The notes under the pieces are model-generated. The model saw nothing but the letters and a program-made list of their open reading frames with translations, did no database searches and was not told the origin of the DNA. Positions 55,969-63,768 of a stretch of 63,768 bases of DNA are shown here, piece after piece (the stretch's first letter is position 1; each line of letters starts with the position of its first letter). The DNA comes from Alistipes sp. (lineage in GTDB: Bacteria > Bacteroidota > Bacteroidia > Bacteroidales > Rikenellaceae): the NCBI GenBank assembly GCA_029060215.1, contig JAIDUK010000041.1, positions 1-63,768 on the forward strand. Reading direction: 5' to 3'. A program made the translations under genes and the position numbers.

Positions 55969-56153
55969 AAAGAGAAATCGAGACGACGGAGTTCGGTCCT
56001 GTTGCCCCTTGTGCGCCTTATGGGATTTGGGAGGATCCCTCCGGGCGCACAGGGACGGAGGTTCTCTTTCATCGGCCGCTCCTGCTGACGGACACGACGG
56101 CAGCAATGTCTCCTACCACACGTCCGCCCCGCGCCTTTTTGAAAAAGGCATAG
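55965..56153 (+). CDS. Possible small ORF coupled to the integrase gene
   Basis: 62 residues starting at an ATG that overlaps the integrase stop by 4 bases (ATGA). The composition (many Pro, Thr, Arg) is not convincing and no family is recognised. Equally likely a chance frame in the int-mob spacer. Confidence 0.2.
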   Translation: MKREIETTEFGPVAPCAPYGIWEDPSGRTGTEVLFHRPLLLTDTTAAMSPTTRPPRAFLKKA

Positions 56154-56271
56154 CTTATTAGGGAATTTTCTGTCCGCCTGTCTTCGACACGCTGAAAATT
56201 CCCCAATAAGGCAAAGGTGCTTCGCCCCTCTGCACTCCCCCAAACCAATAACCACCTAAAACCACAAGACT
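55969..56271. other. Spacer between integrase and relaxase genes
   Basis: 303 bases. The left half carries the doubtful small frame; the right half carries the candidate oriT inverted repeat. Nothing else is recognised. Confidence 0.5.
56154..56210 (+). other. Candidate oriT (inverted repeat upstream of mob)
   Basis: 17-base arms at 56154-56170 and 56194-56210 are inverted copies with one mismatch, around a 23-base spacer. There is no T-run. It lies about 60 bases before the relaxase start, where MobV elements keep the origin of transfer. Confidence 0.45.
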
Positions 56272-57639
56272 ATGGGCTATGTCGTATTCCATATGCAGAA
56301 GACCCGCGGAACGGACAGCGGAACTTCCGCACACATCGAACGCAAGGTCAAACCCTCGAATGCCGACGAGGAACGGACCCACCTGAACCGTCGGCTCATC
56401 GAATATCCAGACGGCATCCATACTCGCACGCAGGCGATCCAACATCGGTTGGAAACCGCAGGACTTACTCGCAAGGTCGGCAAGAACCAAGTACGGGCGA
56501 TACGCATTATGCTCTCGGGAAGTCCCGACGATATGCAGCGCATCGTGCGCGAAGGACGTTTGGACGAATGGTGCACTGATAACATGAAATACCTTGCTGC
56601 GACGTTCGGCAGGGAGAATATCGTATCGGCCGACCTGCATTTGGATGAAACGTCGCCGCATATCCATGCGACACTTGTACCCATCGTAACGACTAAACGG
56701 AAGCGTAAGAAGCAGGAGGAGCGGGCGGTCAAACGCTACCGCACGAAATCGGTGTCCCGTTCTCGGTTATGTGCCGACGACGTAATGTCGCGTATTAAGC
56801 TGAAAGAGTATCAAGATACCTATGCCGCAGCAATGGCCAAATACGGACTGCAAAGAGGTATCGACGGCTCCGAAGCCCGACATGTCGACACACAGCAATT
56901 TTACCGAGAAATGAAGGCAATGACCGATACGCTGAAAGCCGACGTAACGGAATTGCAGAAACAAAAAGAGACAACGCGGGAGGAACTGAACCGTGCGAAA
57001 AAGGAAATACAGACCGAACGGCTGAAAGGGGCTACCACCGCAGCCGCCACCAACATTGCCGAAAGTGTCGGTGCGATATTCGGCAGCAACAGAGTCAAGA
57101 CGCTGGAAAGGGAGAATATCGTCCTGCATCGGGAGGTAGTCACGCATGAAGAGACCATCGAAGCCCTACAAGCCAAAATACTGACCATGCAAGCAGAACA
57201 CAGCCGAGAATTGACGGCAATACAAGCACAACATACCACCGAGACCGCGAACCTAACAAAGCAGCACAAAAAAGAAATGTCGCTATTGAAAGCAGTCATC
57301 TCGAAAGCCGTAAATTGGTTCCCCTATTTCCGTGAGATGATCCGCATGGAAAACGTTTGCCGAACGGTCGGGTTCGATGACGAACAGACTGCGATACTTA
57401 TCAAAGGCCAACCGCTCGAATACAGCGGCGAACTATACTCCGAAGAACACAACTGCAAATTCCCGGTCGAACGAGTAACAGTGCAAATAACGCCCGCCCC
57501 GACCGACAAACGAGAACTGCAACTAAACATCGACAAAGTACCGTTTAAGGAGTGGTGCAGGGAGAAGTTCGAAAAATTACGAGAAGCCTTTTGCCAATCC
57601 GTACAGAGGCAACAAAAATGCAACGGGCCGAAATTTTGA
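56272..57639 (+). CDS. mobV: MobV-family relaxase
   Basis: 455 residues of the MobV/Pre (plasmid mobilization) family. The N-terminal domain has AHIERKVKPSNADEERTHLN, and the metal-binding signature is DLHLDETSPHIHATLVPI (His-x-Asp-Glu then Pro-His-x-His). A long coiled coil (about 220-345) follows and a C-terminal domain of unknown fold. It nicks oriT to start DNA transfer, using helper conjugation systems. The start ATG at 56272 gives MGYVVFHMQKTRG, the family start. Confidence 0.9.
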   Translation: MGYVVFHMQKTRGTDSGTSAHIERKVKPSNADEERTHLNRRLIEYPDGIHTRTQAIQHRLETAGLTRKVGKNQVRAIRIMLSGSPDDMQRIVREGRLDEWCTDNMKYLAATFGRENIVSADLHLDETSPHIHATLVPIVTTKRKRKKQEERAVKRYRTKSVSRSRLCADDVMSRIKLKEYQDTYAAAMAKYGLQRGIDGSEARHVDTQQFYREMKAMTDTLKADVTELQKQKETTREELNRAKKEIQTERLKGATTAAATNIAESVGAIFGSNRVKTLERENIVLHREVVTHEETIEALQAKILTMQAEHSRELTAIQAQHTTETANLTKQHKKEMSLLKAVISKAVNWFPYFREMIRMENVCRTVGFDDEQTAILIKGQPLEYSGELYSEEHNCKFPVERVTVQITPAPTDKRELQLNIDKVPFKEWCREKFEKLREAFCQSVQRQQKCNGPKF

Positions 57640-57774
57640 ACCTATTATATGATAGTGGATGATCGTGGCTTTTTATACTTTTTACTATAAATCTAATCTT
57701 TACAAGGGAAGCTATACTCATAATAAATTCAATAAAAAATCTTGAAAGTATTCTTTGCACAGGAATTATTGTAT

Positions 57775-59892
57775 TTATATGTTAGCTAAAAAATGTTTAA
57801 TTTTATCATTGATGATTGAAGACCTAATGTCATCGTATTTTACACCTAGTTCTATAGCCATTTTTTCGAGATCAATGAAATATAACATTTCTTTAGAGTA
57901 TAAAATTCCTTTTTCAATTAGCGCATCTAATACTTTTTTTCCAATACTACTATTCCCTATTCTATTATCAATCTTATCCTTATATCTAGCCAAATCCCCT
58001 TTACTATGTGAGCGGAACATTAGAAGTAAACGACGCATTTTCTGATATTTGTCTTGGATATCAGTCGGAATACTGTCCTCAAGTGCATGTGCACTATATT
58101 GCACAAAAGGGTAAGAGAGTTGGTTTTTACAAATTAATTGAAACTGTTTTCCATCCATACGTCCCTTATTTGTTAAAATTGGGAGCGTCCCTTTGTTACC
58201 ACATTTTACACAAAAATTATTACATTCGAGAACGACGCTTTCATCATGCACTCCAGCATTTAATAATATTTCCGATGCTGTACACTCAATTGTATTGCAT
58301 TTGATATATGCAGGAGGTGTACAATCGACTTTATCAGCTGAAATACCAACCGTCACAGGCAAGTCAATTGTCATATTATTGATTTCAGTCCCTACATAAA
58401 GGGTATCTGCACAATTCGTATATACAGAATAAGAATAATCATCGGTCGTAATTCCAGCTTTGAAAAACTCCAATTCACAAATAATATCCTTCGTACTTTT
58501 ATCAACCTTCTGAACCGTTAATTCCATAGATGAGTAGTGCCCCTTTTTATCCAATGCTTTTAACGATTCAAATAAATAAGGGATAAACTCTTTGTCAATA
58601 GTCCTATTCTTATCTGCCAGTTCGTCGTAAATATAAAAGAGCATGTATGCATTTCTAAATGAACTTTCTAAATATTGGAATACATAATCCTTATATTTCG
58701 TTATTTTAATCAGCCTTGCAATTATATAACTCTCGAAAACTACATTCTGAATCTTCCCATTAGATAAAAATGGATGCTCATTCAACCATGACGATATTTG
58801 CTTATTATACTCGGTATCAAAGTACGTATCATGGGTAACAGGAATATTCAGATTAATATTCAATTGTTTACACAATAATCTAATACACTGTTCTTCTATT
58901 GAATATGCATTTTTAAATGCCATGTCTTTAAACGAATCATCTCGATTATTTAAAAGTTGTGGCAAGAGGATCTCATTGATTTTATCCTCTTTATCTCGTT
59001 TAAGAATTTCTTCAATAATATCAATAACTAATTTTACATTTTGCCGATTGTTTGATTTTAAATCTTCCAATAATGCATGATAGTTATTGTTTCTATTCAG
59101 CAAGGTTGATATGGCAAGCAATACTGGAGCGTAACCAATGAATTGTAAATATTGTTTATGATTAATCTCTGACTGATTTTTGAAAAAACCTCCAATTGCG
59201 TCAACAATATAATCTCGAACAGCTTTATACTGTTCAACAAAGCGCTCTTTTGCTTCTGATTCAACATGTTTGTCAATAAATACTTTGGCTGAATCTATAG
59301 TAAAAGGCTCTATTTGCAAAAAGGCAACTTTAACCCCTTGTTCTTCAAAATATAGTGTTGCCAATTCTACTACATTCGTTCTCCCTAGCAAGACAAAAGG
59401 TGTTCCTTGAGCCGTTGCAGCAATCTTTACAATATTATCCAAGAAAGCATAGAAACCGTCAACAGTAGTCTTAATATACCCTTCGTCCAATGCGTCTATA
59501 ATCATTGAAGCTTTCCCTGTTTGCAGCTTTTGTGAATAATCCGTAAAATCAGATAGCTCCATACTATTGAAAAGCAAACCTGTTAATGAATTGCTAGCTA
59601 CTGGGTCGTGTTTGCTTAAGTCGAAAATAGGGATACCTAATTCATTTGACAGATTCTCTGTCAAACAGGTTTTTCCTGTAGCTCCAGCAGCAGAAATAAG
59701 CACAATAGTGGCATTCTCAAACGAAGTCCCCTCTATATCCTGCTGTGAAAATATAGGTTCTACATATTTAGGATTAAGAGTATCAATTATCTTTAATGAA
59801 CTATTTTGAGCTATTGAATAGGTAAATTTATCTAGAATAAATGTATTGAGTTTGTTCTTCAATTTAAATAAACTAATAGTATTGTCTGCCAT
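57775..59892 (-). CDS. NACHT/STAND-like P-loop ATPase, candidate defence protein
   Basis: 705 residues; by eye only about one third G+C, very unlike the genes on either side. Walker A AAGATGKT at about residues 68-75; Walker B IIDALDE at about 131-137 (the NACHT-type hhhDxxDE); a sensor-like LLGRTN near 170. The middle is helical; about 500-600 is beta-rich with CNNFCVKCG, a possible zinc site; a helical C-terminus follows. No effector domain is recognised. NACHT proteins in bacteria are often antiphage. 84 bases after the hsdR stop on the same strand. The ATG at 59892 was chosen; one nine codons earlier is possible. Confidence 0.7.
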   Translation of the reverse strand: MADNTISLFKLKNKLNTFILDKFTYSIAQNSSLKIIDTLNPKYVEPIFSQQDIEGTSFENATIVLISAAGATGKTCLTENLSNELGIPIFDLSKHDPVASNSLTGLLFNSMELSDFTDYSQKLQTGKASMIIDALDEGYIKTTVDGFYAFLDNIVKIAATAQGTPFVLLGRTNVVELATLYFEEQGVKVAFLQIEPFTIDSAKVFIDKHVESEAKERFVEQYKAVRDYIVDAIGGFFKNQSEINHKQYLQFIGYAPVLLAISTLLNRNNNYHALLEDLKSNNRQNVKLVIDIIEEILKRDKEDKINEILLPQLLNNRDDSFKDMAFKNAYSIEEQCIRLLCKQLNINLNIPVTHDTYFDTEYNKQISSWLNEHPFLSNGKIQNVVFESYIIARLIKITKYKDYVFQYLESSFRNAYMLFYIYDELADKNRTIDKEFIPYLFESLKALDKKGHYSSMELTVQKVDKSTKDIICELEFFKAGITTDDYSYSVYTNCADTLYVGTEINNMTIDLPVTVGISADKVDCTPPAYIKCNTIECTASEILLNAGVHDESVVLECNNFCVKCGNKGTLPILTNKGRMDGKQFQLICKNQLSYPFVQYSAHALEDSIPTDIQDKYQKMRRLLLMFRSHSKGDLARYKDKIDNRIGNSSIGKKVLDALIEKGILYSKEMLYFIDLEKMAIELGVKYDDIRSSIINDKIKHFLANI

Positions 59893-59976
59893 AACTATTG
59901 ATTTGGAATTAGTGATCAAAAATAATAAAAATAACTATTACTTTTTATCAGTAAGAAATATTGATTATTATGCAGT

Positions 59977-62900
59977 TTATGATATTATACTCCAGAACCG
60001 ATTGAAGAACGCGGTCAGCCGTTCGATGACAGCTTCGCGCTTCTTCGTGCGGTCGCCAGTGGGCGTAAAACGGGAAACGGGCGGTAGGACTTTGGTTATA
60101 GCCGTCCCCGTCGTTTGTACGAATCCGTCGCGGAAAGCATTGTCCATGAATTTGTATGCCTCGTCGTGATTCAAGTTTTCGTCGGCAATGATCCGGTCCA
60201 GCTCGGCACGACGCTGCTCCTCGACATAAGCGAGCCAATCCTCGTCCACATCGGAATCGGGTGTCAGGGATTCGATGAAACGCTCGATTAGCTCTTTCTT
60301 GTTGCGCAGATCAACGCTCGAATCAATCGCCTTGCGAATCAACACGATAATCTCTTTGTCCTGCAAGTGTTCTTGGTGGTATTTACGGATCAACGACAGG
60401 ATATAGTCGATATTGATCTCCACCTGCTTGATAAGCTCCATTTCGAAGACAAGATCTTCGTTGATATGTTCCGCTTCGTGCTTCTGCGGTCGGAACTCGT
60501 TGTAAAGGTCGATATAGGCGCTGTGGTAATCCTGCACGTCTCGCTCGCTCAGAATTTCGCGTCCGGCGAAAGCGTCGAATGTCGATAGGATATTCCGCAA
60601 CTTCAAAATCGCCCCGTAAAGCCATACGAAATTCTTTTTGTTCTGCTCTCCTACAATCTGTTCCCCGACAGGATATTTCGACTGCAACTCGGCAACTAAT
60701 TCGGCATAACCGCGAATCTCTTTGTCGCTCTGCGTGTATCCGTTGTAATACTCGTCGAAGGTTTTGAGCAGCACGATGCCTGCCGCCTCCTTGTCTCCGA
60801 ACAGGGCGAGACTTTCGTTCGTAGCCGTTTCGAGGTTGCGGAAACATACGATGTTGCCGAAGGTCTTTATCGAGTTCAGGATGCGGTTCGTGCGCGAATA
60901 GGCCTGCAACAGCCCGTGCATCCGCAGGTTCTTGTCGACCCACAGCGTGTTGAGCGTTGTTGCGTCGAAGCCCGTCAGGAACATATTGACGACGATGAGC
61001 AAATCCAGCTCCCTGTTCTTCATGCGGAGCGAGACGTCTTTGTAATAGTTCTGGAACTTGTCGCTCGACGTATCGTAGGAGGTCGAGAACATCGCATTGT
61101 AATCCTCGATGGCACTTTCGAGAAAATCGCGCGAACTTCGGTCCAGACCGCTCGTATCTTCGGGGTTTTCGTCGATAATGAAGTCGTCCGCATCTTCGTT
61201 CACACCGAAACTATATATAGTCGCCACTTTCAGACGCTGCGCGCTCGGCAATTCCGCCATCTGCCGTTTGAACTCGGCGTAATACATCTTCGCCGTTTCG
61301 ATGGAGGAGACGGCGAAAATCGAATTGAAACCTGTCAGACGAGTCTGCTGCTTCACCTCTTCTATCTTATTGCGGCGACCGGCCGATGCCACTTCGCCGA
61401 TATTGGTTACGGCATGGAACTCATACGATTTCGCGGTGCGTTTCGTCTTCCGGTTGAAATGTTGAAGAATATAGGCGACGATATTAGCGATTCGTCGTTT
61501 ATCTGCCAAAGCCTCCTCGCGAGCGATGTCCCACACCATCGAGTTTTCGATCTCCTCTTTTTCCTTGATGGTACGGATATACTCGATGCGGAACGGCAAT
61601 ACGTTCTTATCGGTTATGGCATTGACGATCGTATAGGTGTGCAGCTGTTCGCCGAAAGCCTGCTCGGTAGTCCGCAGATCGGGTTTGCCGCCGCTTACGG
61701 CATTTTTGGCGAATATCGGCGTGCCGGTAAAACCGAAGAGGAAATAGCGTTTGAACTTTCGGGTAATAGACGTGTGCATATCGCCGAACTGCGAACGGTG
61801 GCACTCGTCGAAGATGATGACGATTTTTTGCTGGAACACGGGGTGTTCCGCATGACGCCCGATGAAAACCGAAAGTTTCTGAATCGTCGTGATGATGATT
61901 TTCGCGGTCGAATCCTCCAACTGTCGTTTAAGAATCGCCGTACTCGTATTGCTGTTGGCTGCGCCCCGCTCGAATTTGTCGTATTCGCGCATGGTCTGGT
62001 AGTCGAGGTCTTTGCGGTCGACCACGAACAGCACTTTGTCGATGTAGCTCAGCTTGCTCGCCAGCTGTGCTGTCTTGAACGAGGTCAGCGTCTTGCCGCT
62101 GCCCGTCGTATGCCAGACGTATCCGCCGCCCTCGACCGTGCCATAGCGCTTGTAGCTGTTGGCGATGTCGATTCTGTTCAGAATGCGTTCTGTCGCCACA
62201 ACCTGATAAGGTCGCATGACGAGCAGCATACGGTCGGAGGTGAATACGCAATATCGGGTCAGCAAATTGAGCAGCGTATGTTTGGCAAAGAACGTACGGC
62301 CGAATCCCATTAGATCGGTAATAGGCTTGTTATTGGCATCTGCCCACCACGAGGTGAATTCAAAACTGTTGCTCGTCTGCCTGCTCTTGGATTTGTTGCC
62401 GCTCGAAGCCTCTTTGATATGGCTTTGGCGTGTGGTGTTGCTGTAATACTTGGTATAGGTGCCGTTTGAAATAACGAACAACTGCACATATTCGAACAAC
62501 CCGCAGCCCGCCCAGAAACTCTCACGCTGGTAGCGGTCTATTTGGTTAAACGCCTCTTTTATGTCGACGCCGCGGCGCTTCAACTCGATATGCACCAAAG
62601 GAAGACCGTTTACCAATACGGTAACGTCATAGCGGTTCGGGCGCGTTCCGTTCTCGACTTCGTATTGATTGATGACTTGGAGCGAATTATTATGGATATT
62701 GCCCTTATCGAGCAGGTAGATATTCTTGACCGTCCCGTCATCACGCGTCAGCAGCTGTACGTGATCCTCCTGAATGATTGCGGTCTTTTCGACGATTCCG
62801 CTGTTCTTGTTGGCGATACAACCCGTAAAGAAACGCGACCACTCCGTATCGGTAAACGTATAATCATTGAGTTTTTCCAACTGGTGGCGCAGATTGGCAA

Positions 62901-63078
62901 CCAATTCCGTCTCGGTGCAGATCGGCAGATAATCGTAAGCCTGCCCGGTCAGCAGGTCGATAAAAGCCCGTTCGAGTTCGGCCTCCGACTGGTATTCTTT
63001 CTCCGTGCGGTATTCGGCCTGGTAGTCGCTTACGACCGTACTTTCAGGGTTTTCAGCTACAAGGTTGTATCTTACCAT
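59977..63078 (-). CDS. hsdR: Type I restriction enzyme R subunit
   Basis: 1033 residues. N-terminal PD-(D/E)XK nuclease (Asp151, Glu165-x-Lys167 in DVTVLVNGLPLVHIELK). SF2 translocase with Walker A HTTGSGKT at about 323-330, IFDECHR (DEAD-box motif II) and FGFTGTPIF (motif III). A helical C-terminal region binds the methylase core. It translocates DNA and cuts when the sites are unmethylated. The start overlaps the hsdS stop by 26 bases. hsdM is presumably to the right of the window. Confidence 0.95.
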   Translation of the reverse strand: MVRYNLVAENPESTVVSDYQAEYRTEKEYQSEAELERAFIDLLTGQAYDYLPICTETELVANLRHQLEKLNDYTFTDTEWSRFFTGCIANKNSGIVEKTAIIQEDHVQLLTRDDGTVKNIYLLDKGNIHNNSLQVINQYEVENGTRPNRYDVTVLVNGLPLVHIELKRRGVDIKEAFNQIDRYQRESFWAGCGLFEYVQLFVISNGTYTKYYSNTTRQSHIKEASSGNKSKSRQTSNSFEFTSWWADANNKPITDLMGFGRTFFAKHTLLNLLTRYCVFTSDRMLLVMRPYQVVATERILNRIDIANSYKRYGTVEGGGYVWHTTGSGKTLTSFKTAQLASKLSYIDKVLFVVDRKDLDYQTMREYDKFERGAANSNTSTAILKRQLEDSTAKIIITTIQKLSVFIGRHAEHPVFQQKIVIIFDECHRSQFGDMHTSITRKFKRYFLFGFTGTPIFAKNAVSGGKPDLRTTEQAFGEQLHTYTIVNAITDKNVLPFRIEYIRTIKEKEEIENSMVWDIAREEALADKRRIANIVAYILQHFNRKTKRTAKSYEFHAVTNIGEVASAGRRNKIEEVKQQTRLTGFNSIFAVSSIETAKMYYAEFKRQMAELPSAQRLKVATIYSFGVNEDADDFIIDENPEDTSGLDRSSRDFLESAIEDYNAMFSTSYDTSSDKFQNYYKDVSLRMKNRELDLLIVVNMFLTGFDATTLNTLWVDKNLRMHGLLQAYSRTNRILNSIKTFGNIVCFRNLETATNESLALFGDKEAAGIVLLKTFDEYYNGYTQSDKEIRGYAELVAELQSKYPVGEQIVGEQNKKNFVWLYGAILKLRNILSTFDAFAGREILSERDVQDYHSAYIDLYNEFRPQKHEAEHINEDLVFEMELIKQVEINIDYILSLIRKYHQEHLQDKEIIVLIRKAIDSSVDLRNKKELIERFIESLTPDSDVDEDWLAYVEEQRRAELDRIIADENLNHDEAYKFMDNAFRDGFVQTTGTAITKVLPPVSRFTPTGDRTKKREAVIERLTAFFNRFWSIIS

Positions 63079-63768
63079 CTTCTTTTCGTTTAAAGGTCAA
63101 TAGTTTGTCTCTGTAATACTCGTATTGCTGTCTTCGGGCGGCAATCTCTGCCGGCAGTCCCTCCGAAATATCATTTACCAATGTCTCGAACTTATCCAAT
63201 ATGGCAACAATGCGCTGCTGCTCCTCTATTGGAGGAATTGGAATAGCAACCTCTCCAAATCGCTTTTTCGATACATTGAAGCGGGTAACGCCGCTTGCCG
63301 TCTTCGCTATCTGTTTTCGTATATTCTCACTGCGAAATAAAAATTTCATAAAATCGGGCAATAGCAATGTTTTGTCGTACATCCGAAAACCGAAGCAAAA
63401 ACTATTAAGATATAAATCTTCGCTTGTCCGTATGGTCATAACAGAGGACATTCCACACTCATCAGGGGTTTCCGATGAACCGGTAAATACGACATCTCCG
63501 TATTCTATTTTGTTCTGCTTCTCTCCTGCTGCAATTCTTACCATATCATTTATATTCGTATCTATGGCAATGTTGGAGTAGACATTCATGTAAGTTACAA
63601 ACTTGGCATTGCCGTTTGTAAAATCGTTTTTGCTTTTACCCGAAAGTCCGCCGTAAAACACGCCTAAATCACTTAATTTACACCATTTTACATTGCCAGA
63701 ATACCCCCCCCCGCAAGGGTTGAATTTCAGCAACTTATTGCGATAGTATTCATATTGTTTCCGCCGAG
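63053..63768 (-). CDS. hsdS: Type I restriction specificity subunit HsdS (C-terminal part)
   Basis: The open frame runs off the right edge, so the first target-recognition domain (TRD) is missing. Visible are the end of the central conserved region (RRKQYEYYRNKLLKF), then the second TRD (KWCKLSDLGVFYGG onward) and the distal conserved region with RRQQYEYYRDKLLTF. The central region carries a G9 run (C9 on the plus strand, 63704-63712) encoding Gly-Gly-Gly, which puts the second TRD at the mercy of slippage. It sets the DNA specificity of the HsdR/HsdM complex. Overlaps hsdR by 26 bases. Confidence 0.9.
   Translation of the reverse strand, partial: RRKQYEYYRNKLLKFNPCGGGYSGNVKWCKLSDLGVFYGGLSGKSKNDFTNGNAKFVTYMNVYSNIAIDTNINDMVRIAAGEKQNKIEYGDVVFTGSSETPDECGMSSVMTIRTSEDLYLNSFCFGFRMYDKTLLLPDFMKFLFRSENIRKQIAKTASGVTRFNVSKKRFGEVAIPIPPIEEQQRIVAILDKFETLVNDISEGLPAEIAARRQQYEYYRDKLLTFKRKEDGKIQPCS
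63704..63712 (-). repeat. Homopolymer run (G9) in hsdS
   Basis: Nine consecutive C on the plus strand (G on the coding strand) directly after the central conserved repeat of hsdS. A change of one base would shift the frame into the second TRD. Confidence 0.85.

Larger units (their letters stand above)
54452..63768. mobile_element. Integrative mobilizable element carrying defence genes (left part)
   Basis: Begins at the tRNA-Gly core at 54452-54462 and runs off the right edge. It carries a tyrosine integrase next to the attachment site, a candidate oriT, a MobV relaxase, a NACHT-like ATPase and a type I restriction system. No type IV secretion or coupling genes are in view, so it looks mobilizable (IME) rather than self-conjugative, unless these lie further right. 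Base composition is patchy: the ATPase gene is strongly AT-rich. Confidence 0.75.

Noticed and set aside
57640..57774. AT-rich gap after the relaxase gene as a promoter or small gene
   Set aside because: No convincing box, hairpin or frame.
58008..58399. Plus-strand frames inside the NACHT-like gene
   Set aside because: Short, antisense and without start context; products of AT-rich noise.
63100..63768. The two YEYYRxKLL segments of hsdS as recombination repeats
   Set aside because: The protein motifs match but the nucleotide copies differ at many codon positions, so homologous switching between them is unlikely.

Overview
The window reads as chromosome of a gut Bacteroidales bacterium, most likely Alistipes or another Rikenellaceae. 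The evidence is the high G+C coding style, the Bacteroidetes-type -7 promoter boxes (TAnnTTTG, very often TATCTTTG), SusC/OmpA-style outer membrane proteins, DUF3244 and DUF4491 proteins, and a Bacteroidetes-type integrase. No rRNA, CRISPR array, riboswitch or insertion sequence was recognised. One tRNA (Gly, anticodon CCC) is present.

Layout. 0-15 kb is mostly minus-strand housekeeping: htpG; a dnaE-trxA-aldose epimerase operon; hisS followed by a DUF368 membrane protein, aroE and a TonB_C-domain protein; ettA; rubrerythrin. 15-29 kb is cell-envelope and export: a CapA-like lipoprotein coupled to DUF4491, a DcaP-like porin, a metallophosphoesterase overlapping a RibD-like gene whose two domains are in reversed order, a TolC/HlyD/two-permease exporter operon with no ATPase gene beside it, and a large TonB-receptor-like barrel. 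29-45 kb holds a mazG-carbonic anhydrase-LytS-LytR operon, a GH20 hexosaminidase, pheT, an EamA transporter, lepA, tRNA-Gly, an orphan HsdR-N-type protein, rho with a long disordered insert, and an S1/P1-type nuclease.

45-54 kb is an accessory stretch of secreted lipoproteins and small outer membrane barrels, all on the minus strand and partly AT-rich. Two cassettes in it start behind an identical 24-base element. It includes a C10-peptidase-like lipoprotein that seems to lack the catalytic histidine. A TPR/HTH membrane regulator and a DUF3244 protein lie upstream.

From about 54.45 kb to the right edge the sequence is a mobile element. A displaced 3' end of a tRNA-Gly gene plus its terminator (an inverted near-copy of the intact one at 40.86 kb) marks its left boundary. 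Then come a tyrosine integrase, a candidate oriT, a MobV relaxase, an AT-rich NACHT/STAND-like ATPase and a type I restriction system (hsdR, partial hsdS). The hsdS frame contains a run of nine G, which could make specificity phase variable. The most interesting part of the window is this mobilizable element carrying the NACHT-like protein next to a possibly switchable type I restriction system: a candidate defence island.

All assignments come from reading the sequence and recalling protein families. No database search was run.
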